Positions 45,111-53,815 of a stretch of DNA of 64,000 nt are shown piece by piece. The stretch spans positions 1 through 64,000 of the forward strand of contig CAWCCX010000009.1 in NCBI GenBank assembly GCA_963794155.1. Direction: 5' to 3'. Within the stretch, counting starts at the first letter, position 1; every line of letters begins with the position of its first letter. The translations under genes and the position numbers were made by a program. This stretch comes from Roseiarcus sp963794155. GTDB taxonomy: Bacteria > Pseudomonadota > Alphaproteobacteria > Rhizobiales > Beijerinckiaceae. The notes under the pieces are model-generated. The model made no database searches. It saw nothing but the letters and a program-made list of their open reading frames with translations, and was not told the DNA's origin.

Positions 45111-46531
45111 TCAAGGTCTCGATTGCGCCGAGGGGCTTGGCGCGGCCGACATCAGGGCGGAGAGGGGAACGAGGGCGACGCCCCTCGATTCCAGCCCGTT
45201 CGCCCATCGGGCCAATCGCTCGACGCTCATCGGCGACGCGGAGGCGACGCCGATCGCCGAGCCACGCTCGCGCGCGTGATCGAGGAGCCGCGCCAGCGCC
45301 GCTTCGATCGCCTCGGGGGTCGGGTCGGCGTCGATGATGAGGTCAGCGCGCGCAGACGGCATGGCCAGCGTCGCAGCGACGTCCGGCGCGACGCTGCGCG
45401 GCGAAGCGCCGTCGTCGAGATAGCCAAGGCCGCGCGCTGCGATTTCGGTCAGAATCGGCGATATCTCCTTCGTATCGGCGGTGAACTTGCCGCCGAGGTG
45501 ATTGACCACCCCAATATAGCCGGTGAACCGGCTCATGAGCCAGCGCAGCGAATCGAGATTGTCGGCGTCGGAGACGGACGTCTTCAATGTATGGCGCCGC
45601 GGCTCGCCGGCCAATTCTGAAAAGTCCTCCATCGGCGCCTGCAGGGCGATCTCGTGCCCTGCCTCTCGGGCTTCCGCCGCGCGCTCCTCTATTCCCGCGC
45701 CATATGGGGCAAACCCGAGCGTGACCGGTCCGGGCAGTTTGGCGATCGCGGCTTCGGTGCCCTCGGCGTTGAGGCCGAGGCCGCCGACCATGAGCGCGAT
45801 CCGCGGGCCGCCCGGTTTCAATTTCCGGTCGAACATGACCGGCCTAGCGTAGACCTCGAACGGCCGCGCGCCATCGGGGCCGATGCGCGGCAACGGGCCG
45901 TAGCGCGAGGTCTCCGCAAGGCGAGGGTCGGGGGCCGGATCGAGCCTGACCGCGAGCGCCCGCTCAACGTCGATAGTGTTGAAAAACTCGGATTTTCGCT
46001 TCGATCACAATTCAGAAGACCGCTGGCGGCCTCGATGGAAAATTCCTTGGGGGTTCGGCGGACGGGCCGCCTTTGCCGCGTGCGACCCTTCCATAGGCCT
46101 TGCCGTGGCGACTACCGGCTTAGATCACGCTATAGGCTCGAAAACGAGATTCTCGCGGTCACTCAATTTCCGAGTTTTTCAACGCTATTCGTCGATGATG
46201 CGCGCATCAGGCGGGGCGCCGCCGCCGGCGCGCGTGACCTTCACCCCGCTCGCCGCCTCCACCTGATCGGCCGAGGCAATGGCGGGCGCCGTCCGTTCGA
46301 GGACGTTTGCCGCGACTTCGGGAGCCGGCCGCGCCGGCGCGACTTCGATCTTCGCGACCGCGGTTCGCCGCCGGGGGGCGAGTCGCGCCGCGCCAGCGTG
46401 ACGAGGCCGATCGCCGCCGCGAGCGCCGCGGCGCCGAGAGCCGCCTGTCCGGCCGCGCGCATGAGGCCCGCGGGCGCCGTAGCCGCCGCGCCGGCTCTGA
46501 GCCCCAGCGGTTCGTTCAGTTCGTCCCGCAC
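45111..46531 (-). pseudogene. Divergent polysaccharide deacetylase (YibQ/DUF610), disrupted
   Basis: Three pieces can be joined. The first (GTG 46531) is VRDELNEPLGLRAG with a membrane segment (AALGAAALAAAIGLVTLA). The second frame starts at RRTAVAKIEVAPARPAPEV and runs to GGGAPPDARIID; it is joined to the first across a C6 run near 46370 by a frameshift. The third resumes after a 216-bp insertion with VERALAVRLDPAPDPRLAET, then YGPLPRIGPDGARP, IALMVGGLGLNAEGTEAAIA and NHLGGKFTADTKEI, the DUF610 core. Removing the insertion plus one TCG restores RIIDDVERALAV exactly. Such proteins are exported and lie near ctpA and rppH. Without the N-terminus the product is unlikely to be made correctly. Confidence 0.85.
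45973..46188. mobile_element. MITE-like insertion, 216 bp
   Basis: Terminal inverted repeats of 20 bp with one mismatch are present: ATAGTGTTGAAAAACTCGGA (45973-45992) and the complement of ATAGCGTTGAAAAACTCGGA (46169-46188). TCG flanks both sides (45970-45972 and 46189-46191). There is no transposase gene inside. It interrupts the deacetylase gene and adds a stop codon (GAA-TAG) at its edge. The ends resemble those of transposon families with GTTGAAAAACTC termini, but I cannot assign a parent. Confidence 0.8.
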
Positions 46532-46702
46532 TGCCGCCGACGTCCTTCGTTCGCCCGTTTGGAAACCCGGCGAATCAGCCTCGCCGGGGACTATACTCTT
46601 TCGCCGGAGCTTGCGCCGCGCCGCCCGTGCGCGTTCCGGGGGGCTTGGATTGACCCCGCGCCTCGCGCTCCCGATAGTTCGCCCGAGCGCCGAGGCCGCC
46701 CA

Positions 46703-48739
46703 ATGTCCATGGATCCGCTGTTGCAACCTTTCCAGCTGCGTGGGCTGAGCTTGCGCAACCGGTTGATGTCGACCGCGCATGAGCCGGCCTACACCGAAGA
46801 CGGCATGCCGAAGACCCGGTATCGGCTCTATCACGCCGAAAAGGCCAGGGGCGGCATCGCGCTCACCATGATCGGCGGCTCCTCGGTCGTGGCCCCGGAC
46901 AGTCCGCAGGCGTTCGGCAACATCCTTCTCTACAAGGACGAATGTGTGCCCTGGCTGAGAGAGCTCGCCGACGATGTGCACGAGAAGGGCGCCGCGGTGA
47001 TGATCCAGATCACCCACCTTGGCCGCCGTACGAGCTGGAGCAGGGATGATTGGCTGCCGGTGATCGCGCCCTCGCATGTGCGCGAGCCCGCCCATCGGGC
47101 CTTCCCCAAGGCGATGGAGGACTGGGACATTGCCCGCGTGATCGCGGCCTACGCCGATGGCGCCGAACGGGCGAAGGCGGGCGGGCTCGATGGGGTTGAA
47201 TTCGAGTGCTACGGGCATTTGATCGACCAGTTCTGGTCGCCCGCCACCAACCGGCGCGCCGACGAATATGGCGGATCGCTCGACAACCGCCTGCGTTTCG
47301 GCCTCGCGGTGTTCGAGGCGGTGCGGCGCCGCGTCGGCCCCGATTTCCTCATCGGCGCCCGGCTTGTCTGCGATGAGGACTGGGAGCGGGGCCTCAGCCG
47401 CGACGAGGGCATGGAGATCGCGCGCCGCCTGACCCGCTCTGGGCTGATCGACTTTCTCAACGTCATCCGCGGCCATATCGACAGCGACGAAGCCCTAAGC
47501 CGCGTCATCCCCGGCATGGGCGAACGTTCGGCCCCGCATCTCGACTTCGCCGGCGACGTGCGCGCCGAGACCCGCCTGCCGACCTTTCACGCCGCCCGCA
47601 TCCAGGACGTCGCGACCGCGCGCCATGCCATCGAGAGCGGCAAGCTCGACATGGTCGGCATGACCCGTCCGCACATGGCCGATCCGCATATCGGGCTGAA
47701 GATCGCACAAGGGCGTGAGGCCGAGATCCGTCCTTGTGTCGGCATGGGCTATTGCATTGACTCGATTTATGTCGGCCAAGCCGTCTGCATCCATAATCCG
47801 GCGACCGGCCGCGAGGCGACAATTCCCCACGTCGTCCCGCGATCCCTCGGACCGAAACGAAAAGTCGTCGTCGTCGGCGCCGGTCCCGGGGGTCTCGAGG
47901 CGGCGCGGGTGGCTGGCGAGCGCGGGCATGACGTCGTCGTTCTCGAGGCCGCGGCGAAGCCGGGCGGTCAGATCGTGCTCGCCGCCGCACTCAGGCGCCG
48001 GCGCGAAATTCTCGGCATCGTCGACTGGCGGGTCAGCGAATGCGATCGCCTCGGGGTCGCCCTGCGGTTCAACGTCTTCGCCGGCGCGGACGAGGTGCTC
48101 GGGCTCGACCCGGATGTCGTCGTCATCGCGACGGGAGGCGCGCCCAATCTCGAGTTCCTCGACTCTGGCGGCGAATTCGCCGTGACCAGCTGGGACCTGC
48201 TCGCGGGCGCGGCGCGCCCGAGCGGGGAAGTGATCGTCTACGACGACAATGGCGCCCATCCTGGCCTCACCGCCGCCGAGTTCGTCGCCGAATCCGGAGC
48301 GAAGCTCGAGATCGTCACGCCCGAACGCATGCTCGCGCCCGATGTGGGAGGGACCTCTTACCCGCCTTACTTTCGCGCGTTCAGCCGCGCCGACGCCAGG
48401 GTGTTCCTGAACCTGAGGCTTGAATCGATCGCCCGCCGGGGCAATCGCGTCGTCGGCGTCTTCCTCGACGAATACGGCCGGCGGCGGGTCGAGAAGGAGG
48501 CGGACATGATCGTCGTCGAGCACGGCTCAATCCCGGTCGACGACCTCTATTTCGAGCTCAAGGCGGGCTCGGTCAACCACGGCGAAGTCGACTACGACGC
48601 GCTCATCGCCGGACGCCCGCAGACCGTGCGCCGCAACCCTGAAGGCGGCTATCGCCTGTTCCGGATCGGCGACGCGGTGGCGAGCCGCAACATCCACGCG
48701 GCCGTCTACGACGCGATCCGGCTCATGAAGGACATCTGA
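46703..48739 (+). CDS. NADH:flavin oxidoreductase, OYE/TMADH type (possible N-demethylase)
   Basis: This 678-residue protein has an N-terminal FMN-binding TIM barrel (LQPFQLRGLSLRNRLMSTAH; HLGRRTSW; QFWSPATNRRADEYGGSLDN), a 4Fe-4S Cys cluster (RPCVGMGYCIDSIYVGQAVC) and a C-terminal FAD/NAD domain (KVVVVGAGPGGLEAARVAGE). This layout is that of trimethylamine dehydrogenase and 2,4-dienoyl-CoA reductase. The CVGxxYCID pattern and histidines recall annotated N-methylproline or betaine demethylases of alphaproteobacteria, which is a tentative substrate hint. GAGG precedes the ATG. The stop overlaps the next start by one base (TGATG). Confidence 0.88.
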   Translation: MSMDPLLQPFQLRGLSLRNRLMSTAHEPAYTEDGMPKTRYRLYHAEKARGGIALTMIGGSSVVAPDSPQAFGNILLYKDECVPWLRELADDVHEKGAAVMIQITHLGRRTSWSRDDWLPVIAPSHVREPAHRAFPKAMEDWDIARVIAAYADGAERAKAGGLDGVEFECYGHLIDQFWSPATNRRADEYGGSLDNRLRFGLAVFEAVRRRVGPDFLIGARLVCDEDWERGLSRDEGMEIARRLTRSGLIDFLNVIRGHIDSDEALSRVIPGMGERSAPHLDFAGDVRAETRLPTFHAARIQDVATARHAIESGKLDMVGMTRPHMADPHIGLKIAQGREAEIRPCVGMGYCIDSIYVGQAVCIHNPATGREATIPHVVPRSLGPKRKVVVVGAGPGGLEAARVAGERGHDVVVLEAAAKPGGQIVLAAALRRRREILGIVDWRVSECDRLGVALRFNVFAGADEVLGLDPDVVVIATGGAPNLEFLDSGGEFAVTSWDLLAGAARPSGEVIVYDDNGAHPGLTAAEFVAESGAKLEIVTPERMLAPDVGGTSYPPYFRAFSRADARVFLNLRLESIARRGNRVVGVFLDEYGRRRVEKEADMIVVEHGSIPVDDLYFELKAGSVNHGEVDYDALIAGRPQTVRRNPEGGYRLFRIGDAVASRNIHAAVYDAIRLMKDI

Positions 48740-49743
48740 TGGCGGCCAATCTCATCACCGACGTCGAGGGCGTCAGGGTCGGATCGGCCGATGATGCGCG
48801 GGTGGCCACAGGCGTAACAATGGTCCTCTTCGACGAACCCGCGATCGCGTCGATCGCTATCAACGGCGGCGCGCCGGCGTTGCGCGACGCCGCGCTTCTG
48901 GAGCCGGAAATGACGGTCGAGCGCGTCGACGGCTTCGTTCTCTCCGGCGGGTCGGCCTTCGGCCTCGACGCGGCGGGCGGGGCGATGGCCTATCTCGCCG
49001 AGATCGGACGCGGCTTCGAGCACCGCGGGGCGCGGGTTCCGATCGTGCCGGGCGCGAGTCTGTTCGATCTTCTCAACGGGGGCGCCAAGGACTGGGGCCG
49101 CAAGCCGCCCTACTGGGATCTGGGCCTGAAGGCGGCGTCGACCGCCGCTGTTTCTTTCGCGCTCGGGACTGCCGGCGCTGGATATGGCGCAACGACCTAC
49201 AATCTCAAAGGCGGCCTCGGCTCGGCGAGCGCTGTGACTTCGAGCGGCTTTCGCGTCGGCGCGCTCGCGGTCGTCAATTCGGTCGGGCGGGCGACGCGCG
49301 GCGAAAGCCTCCATTTTTGGGCCGCCCCATACGAGCGCGGGGCCGAATTCGGCGGCCTCGGCTTCGGCCCCGGGGACATCCACGACGCGCTTGCCCTTCG
49401 CCTCAAGTCAGACACGCCGTCGAGCACCGATCTTGCGGTCGTAGCAACCGACGCGGCCTTGACCACGACCCAGCTCAAGCGGGTCGCGATCATGGCCCAG
49501 GACGGCTACGCGCTGGCGCTTCGTCCCGCCCACGCACCGATGGATAACGACGTCGTGTTCGCCGCCGCGACTGCGCGGGCGAGCGTCGCGCCCGACCTTC
49601 GCGACTTGACCGAGATCGGCGCTCTCGCCGCCGAATGCGTGGCCCGCGCCGTCGCGCGCGGGGTCTACGAGGCCACGCCCCTGCCGTTCCCGGGCGCGCA
49701 ACCGACTTGGAGGCGGCGGACGATGAATTCGAGCATCAAATGA
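48739..49743 (+). CDS. P1/S58-family peptidase (DmpA/NylC-like)
   Basis: This is a self-cleaving N-terminal nucleophile aminopeptidase family protein of 334 residues. Family blocks are NLITDVEGVRVGSADD, VDGFVLSGGSAFGLDAAGG, PIVPGASLFDLLNGG and NLKGGLGSASAVTSSG. The expected cleavage site before the nucleophile Thr lies in TPSSTDLAVVATDAAL; in NylC the preceding residue is Asn (N-T-T), here Ser-Ser-Thr. It is translationally coupled to the flavin oxidoreductase, so the two may act on one substrate class. Cytoplasmic. Confidence 0.88.
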   Translation: MAANLITDVEGVRVGSADDARVATGVTMVLFDEPAIASIAINGGAPALRDAALLEPEMTVERVDGFVLSGGSAFGLDAAGGAMAYLAEIGRGFEHRGARVPIVPGASLFDLLNGGAKDWGRKPPYWDLGLKAASTAAVSFALGTAGAGYGATTYNLKGGLGSASAVTSSGFRVGALAVVNSVGRATRGESLHFWAAPYERGAEFGGLGFGPGDIHDALALRLKSDTPSSTDLAVVATDAALTTTQLKRVAIMAQDGYALALRPAHAPMDNDVVFAAATARASVAPDLRDLTEIGALAAECVARAVARGVYEATPLPFPGAQPTWRRRTMNSSIK

Positions 49744-49814
49744 GCACTTGGGCGTTCGACTCTCGGTCCTGCGATCGCGATCAGGATCGCGAGGACGCGC
49801 CGGCGGCGCAGGTC

Positions 49815-50333
49815 TTATGAAAGGGCGCCGATCTTGTCGCGCGCGCCCTCCTTGCGTTCGTCCGGCGCGGCTGGCTGTGGGTCGGAGCGTTCCGGGCCGG
49901 CCGCGTCAAGCCTCATGCCGTATTTCCCGGTCCTGACGCCCTTCTCAACCACGCGGGCCGGGCTGCCGGCGACGACGCAACCGTCGGCGACGTCGCGGGT
50001 GACGACCGCGCCCGGGGCGACAATGCAACCGTCTCCCACTGTGACCCCGGGAAAGATGATCGCGCCAAAGCCGATCTGGCAGCGCTCGCCGATCCGGGTG
50101 TCGAGGGGCTGAAGGTTGACGGAATCATGCGCCAGGACGTCGGCGCCGGAGGATATGTCGGTATAGGCCCCAATGTGGACGCCGCGGGGGTTGAATGTGT
50201 CGAGGTTGGCGGTGAGGGAGATCTGACATCCCGAGCCGATATCCATGCCCCACACCGAGCGAAGCAGACCGCCTCTGAAGTGGGCGAGCGCTTTGTCGAG
50301 ACCCGAATTCACCCTGCTCAGAACGGCTCTCAT
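49815..50333 (-). CDS. Left-handed beta-helix (hexapeptide) acetyltransferase
   Basis: This protein of about 172 residues shows the imperfect hexapeptide repeat of LbH acyltransferases: SLTANLDTFNPRGVHIGAYT, IGERCQIGFGAIIFPGVTVG and DGCIVAPGAVVTRDVADGCV then VAGSPARVV. Homologues modify sugars in surface polysaccharides or serine-type acceptors. I start at MRAVLSRVNSGLDKALAHF because GAGGAAG precedes it; ATG 50438 in the same frame would add 35 residues. The C-terminal tail is charged (PDERKEGARDKIG). No glycan operon is adjacent. Confidence 0.85.
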   Translation of the reverse strand: MRAVLSRVNSGLDKALAHFRGGLLRSVWGMDIGSGCQISLTANLDTFNPRGVHIGAYTDISSGADVLAHDSVNLQPLDTRIGERCQIGFGAIIFPGVTVGDGCIVAPGAVVTRDVADGCVVAGSPARVVEKGVRTGKYGMRLDAAGPERSDPQPAAPDERKEGARDKIGALS

Positions 50334-50786
50334 GCCTTCCTCGGTATTGCCGGGCCCGTCGCTCGCGCTTGTGCCCGATTTCTCCACCTTGCTACCCGGA
50401 TACTCTACTCGCGCAATCGAAACAGAAAGTGTAAGCATCAACTGCCATAGAGCTTGGGGATGACCTCCTTGCGCCGGTGTTAATATTGTTTTACGCGATC
50501 CGCTAGAAATATATGGTGCACAAAAAGGCGAAACTTTCATGACCCAAGGGTCCACCGCCCATCATCTTTGCATATTCGCTTCTTAATTGCGTAATGAATC
50601 CAGTTTCCCCTTCGTAAGCAATCGATCAGCTAACCCGAATTGGGACCGCCGTCAACTCGATCGAACGTCGAGTGGCGGGCGCGACCGATCGCAGGCCGCG
50701 CCCGATGCGCGGGAGATCGTCTGGCCCCATTCCGCGGCGGGTCCCGGGCGCTTGCGGCGTTGGCAAAAAGATCGCAGGATGAATGG
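50334..50786. other. Intergenic, lower GC, two promoter regions
   Basis: This stretch separates the acetyltransferase and the AraC-type regulator and contains A/T-rich segments (for example TAATATTGTTTTACGC near 50480). Both divergent genes must be transcribed from here. A possible N-terminal extension of the acetyltransferase lies in 50334-50438. No further gene is supported. Confidence 0.45.
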
Positions 50787-51839
50787 ATGGGGAGTTCCTC
50801 GCCGCCCTGTCTGCGTCGGCTGCGCCTCAAGTCCGAAGATTGCGCTCCAGCGGAACTGTTCGCCCGGTGGCGGGGCGCGCTCGGCGAGGTGTTCGAAGTT
50901 CGCGCCACTCCCTCGGAGATCGCGGCCTTCCGAGGCGAGATCGACGTGCACGCCTCCGCGCGCCATGTGCTGAGCGCAAGCCGGCATTCGCCCCTATCGC
51001 TGGTTCGGCGGTCTCCGGGCGGCGCCCAAGAGCGTTTTGCGATCAGTCTCCAGATCAATGGCTCGGCGGCAGGCCTTGCCGGCGATGGTCCGATCCGCGC
51101 CGATCCCGGCGACGTCATGTTCATCGACCTGTCGCAGGCGATGACGGTGCGTCAATCGGCTCCGGAAGGTCTGGTGGACGGGGTGACGCTGTGGACGGCG
51201 CGCGACCGGATCCTGCCGCTCGTCTCGGATGAGAACGCGCTGCACGGTCTCGTCCTCAAGGCAGAGTCGCCGGCCGGGGCGGTGGTCGGAGCGACCATGC
51301 GGGCTTTCGCCGGGTCGGCGCCGAAAATGCGGCTCATCGATTTTGACGCGGTCGCCGAGGGCCTTGTCGCGCTGGCGGCGAAATCGATCGTTCCGGAACT
51401 CGCCCGGGCCGGCGATGTCGCGGCCTCGCCGCCGCTGGCTTCATTCGTCACCATCCGCCGCTATATCGATAGCAACCTCGCGAAGCAGGAGCTGAGCGCC
51501 GTTTCGATCGCCGCGGAGTTCGGCCTGTCCCGGGCCTCGCTCTATCGACTGTTCGAGCCGGTCGGCGGCATTGCCAAATATATTCGGAAAGCCCGGCTCA
51601 GCCGGGCCTATCAGGAGATTACCGCGGGCGAATTCTCCAATCGCCGGATCGGCCAGATCGCTTATCGGCTCGGGTTCAAAAACGTGAGCGCCTTCAGCCG
51701 GCTGTTTCACGAGGTTTACGGCGTGACCCCGGGGGAAGCCCGTGAGCGCGCGCGGGAGACCGTCGCCGAGGCGGAATACGCTGTTCCCGCTCGGCCAGGC
51801 GAATCCCTGACCCGCTGGCTCGACGCGCTCACCGCTTGA
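50787..51839 (+). CDS. AraC-family transcriptional regulator
   Basis: This 350-residue regulator has an N-terminal AraC-binding-like sensor domain (residues about 20-200, AERFAISLQINGSAAG and DPGDVMFIDLSQAMTV). The C-terminal double helix-turn-helix reads SIAAEFGLSRASLYRLFEPV and RIGQIAYRLGFKNVSAFSRL followed by FHEVYGVTPGEARER. The start ATG 50787 follows AGGA; the frame is open further upstream but not coding-like. It may regulate the divergent acetyltransferase; the effector is unknown. Confidence 0.92.
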   Translation: MGSSSPPCLRRLRLKSEDCAPAELFARWRGALGEVFEVRATPSEIAAFRGEIDVHASARHVLSASRHSPLSLVRRSPGGAQERFAISLQINGSAAGLAGDGPIRADPGDVMFIDLSQAMTVRQSAPEGLVDGVTLWTARDRILPLVSDENALHGLVLKAESPAGAVVGATMRAFAGSAPKMRLIDFDAVAEGLVALAAKSIVPELARAGDVAASPPLASFVTIRRYIDSNLAKQELSAVSIAAEFGLSRASLYRLFEPVGGIAKYIRKARLSRAYQEITAGEFSNRRIGQIAYRLGFKNVSAFSRLFHEVYGVTPGEARERARETVAEAEYAVPARPGESLTRWLDALTA

Positions 51840-51875
51840 GCACCTGGCGTGCTGGCCTGGATGGTGAAGCGCCGG

Positions 51876-52217
51876 TTAGCGGTCGCGCGGCAGGGCGGGA
51901 TGCGCCGCCGCTTGAGACCGGGCGACCTTCAACGCCTCGGCCTGGGCTCGCCATTTGTCGGCTTCGAGCCGGCTCAGGCGGGAGGCCCGCCGATGGCGCC
52001 CTTGCGACAGCCAGGTTGCGAACGCGCCTGCGACCACGCCGAGCATGGCGGCGACGATCGCCACCGCATAGAGCGGCGCGGCGATCGACAAAGCAGCGCT
52101 GACCTCGGTAGCGAACGGATCGAACGATACGGTCACGAAGTGCCGATTGGCGAACGCGAAACCGAGCAGGACCCCAGCGGCAATGACGAGGACCGCGAGT
52201 CTCAGGAAGCGAACCAT
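51876..52217 (-). CDS. LapA-domain (DUF1049) membrane protein
   Basis: This 113-residue protein has two membrane helices (LRLAVLVIAAGVLLGFAFAN and YAVAIVAAMLGVVAGAFATWL) around a conserved periplasmic HFVTVSFDPFA segment, and a basic coiled-coil tail (RRASRLSRLEADKWRAQAEA). This is the LapA/YciS pattern; E. coli LapA/LapB tune lipopolysaccharide synthesis. It is 65 bases downstream of ihfB on the same strand, a common order. Confidence 0.9.
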   Translation of the reverse strand: MVRFLRLAVLVIAAGVLLGFAFANRHFVTVSFDPFATEVSAALSIAAPLYAVAIVAAMLGVVAGAFATWLSQGRHRRASRLSRLEADKWRAQAEALKVARSQAAAHPALPRDR

Positions 52218-52282
52218 GCAAGCCTCATCCGCCCAACCGCCGAGCCTGGACGGCTCACGCCTGAGCGGTTGTTCGAACGACC

Positions 52283-52579
52283 CTAGACCCGCTCGACCGC
52301 GCCTCGATTGAGACGTTCGCGCATTTCCTTGCCGGTCTTGAAGAACGGCGCGAGCTTCTCGGTGACCGGCACCTTGTCGCCGGTGCGCGGATTGCGGCCG
52401 GTGCGGGCCTGGCGCTGTTTGGTCGAAAAGGCGCCGAAGCCGCGCAGCTCGACGCGCTCGCCGCGGGCGAGGGCGTTGGCGATTTCGCCGAGTATGGCGT
52501 CGATGATGTTCTCGATGTCGCGCTGATAGAGGTGCGGATTGCGGGCGGCCATGCGCTGTACGAGCTCAGACTTGATCAC
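52283..52579 (-). CDS. ihfB: Integration host factor subunit beta
   Basis: This is a nucleoid protein of the HU/IHF family; with IhfA it bends DNA. The GTG start gives (M)IKSELVQRMAARNPHLYQRD, matching IhfB, and includes the DNA-binding arm signature GFGAFSTKQRQARTGRNPRTG. 98 residues. An ATG 48 bases upstream would add non-homologous residues. IHF is often needed by tyrosine integrases such as the one at 5060. Confidence 0.95.
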   Translation of the reverse strand: MIKSELVQRMAARNPHLYQRDIENIIDAILGEIANALARGERVELRGFGAFSTKQRQARTGRNPRTGDKVPVTEKLAPFFKTGKEMRERLNRGAVERV

Positions 52580-52713
52580 CGAACATCCCCAACTCGAAAC
52601 GACCCCGGAGTTCCGCCGCGCCTTCATGCCCTGAAATCGCGGTCCACATCAATAGCAATCCGCCACGGTCCAGCCTCAGAGCGATGCTCCGAGACCGCGG
52701 CGCCAACAGGCGA

Positions 52714-53736
52714 TCAAGTCGAACGTTGAACCTCATACTGTCCGGTCCGGCGAAACCGGACGAGATAGGACGAGATGATCGCCTCGGCGGCTTGCGGTTC
52801 AACTCCCAGCGCCCTCAAGACCCGCCCCTCGGCTTCCGCCTCGGCGGATACGATGTTGTCCGACGCCAGCAAATCGACTTGGTCGCGGGTCGTCGTCAGC
52901 AATTTCGGAAAAAGCCCGAATGTCGCCCGGGCGGCGAAGTGGGTCGAGGCCGCGATCCAGCGCGATGGTCCGAGCGGCACGCCGACGAGCAGACGGCGGC
53001 GATCGATCGCGCGCAGCGCGAGCTCGGCTGCTTCGCGCAGCGTCATGGTCTGCGGACCGCCGAGCTCGTAAACCGTGCCGGCTTTCGCCAAACCGGAGAG
53101 CGCCGCGCCGGCCGCCTGCCCGACGTCGCCGACATAGACCGGCTGCAAGCGGGTCTTGCCGCCGCCCAATAGGGGCAATACCGGCAGATGGCAGGCCAGG
53201 GCGCCAAAGCGGTTGAAGAAATCATCCTCCGGGCCGAACACGACCGACGGACGCATGATGATCGCGTCACGGAACGCATCGCGCGTCGCCTGTTCGCCCA
53301 GCCCCTTGCTAGCGATATAGGGCGAAGCGGATTCGGCGTCCGCGCCAATTCCCGAGACATGGACATAAGCGCCGACGCCCGCACTCAGAGCGGCCCGGGC
53401 CAGCGCGAGCGCACCCTCGACATGTACGGCCGTATAGGTTTGCGCCCCGCTTTCGGCCTTCACGCCGGTCGCGTTCACGGCCGCGGTTGCGCCCTCGAGC
53501 GCGGCGGCGATCGAGTCCGGGAAACGAACATTGGCCTGCACCGGCTGGATCTGTCCCACTCCCCCCAGCGGCACGAGGAAAGCGGCAAGGTCAGGGCGGC
53601 GCACGGCGACACGAATGCGCCATCCCTTGCGCGCCAACACCCTGACGATATTGCGCCCGAGGAAACCCGACCCGCCGAAGACCGTCGCCAGACGGTTGGC
53701 TTCAGTCGTGGCTTCAGTCATCGACGTCGTCTCCAT
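52714..53736 (-). CDS. Complex I NDUFA9-like NAD(P)-binding protein
   Basis: This 340-residue atypical SDR has the dinucleotide-binding motif TVFGGSGFLGRNIVRVLARKG near the N-terminus. YVHVSGIGADAESASPYIAS contains the place of the Tyr-x3-Lys, and RPSVVFGPEDDFFNRF is typical of the NDUFA9 / complex-I-associated group common in alphaproteobacteria. It probably associates with NADH dehydrogenase or ubiquinone metabolism. A second ATG 15 bases inside is possible. Confidence 0.88.
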   Translation of the reverse strand: METTSMTEATTEANRLATVFGGSGFLGRNIVRVLARKGWRIRVAVRRPDLAAFLVPLGGVGQIQPVQANVRFPDSIAAALEGATAAVNATGVKAESGAQTYTAVHVEGALALARAALSAGVGAYVHVSGIGADAESASPYIASKGLGEQATRDAFRDAIIMRPSVVFGPEDDFFNRFGALACHLPVLPLLGGGKTRLQPVYVGDVGQAAGAALSGLAKAGTVYELGGPQTMTLREAAELALRAIDRRRLLVGVPLGPSRWIAASTHFAARATFGLFPKLLTTTRDQVDLLASDNIVSAEAEAEGRVLRALGVEPQAAEAIISSYLVRFRRTGQYEVQRST

Positions 53737-53815
53737 GACAGGCGAGGCGCCGCTCCCTTATGCGAAGGCCGCCCGCCTGTACAGCCGGCAAATGCGCTCG
53801 GCGGCCCGCCGCAGG

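Noticed and set aside
45973..46188. TA target duplication as in IS630/Tc1 elements
   Set aside because: Removing the element with a TA duplication would leave a stop codon soon after, whereas the TCG duplication restores the frame.
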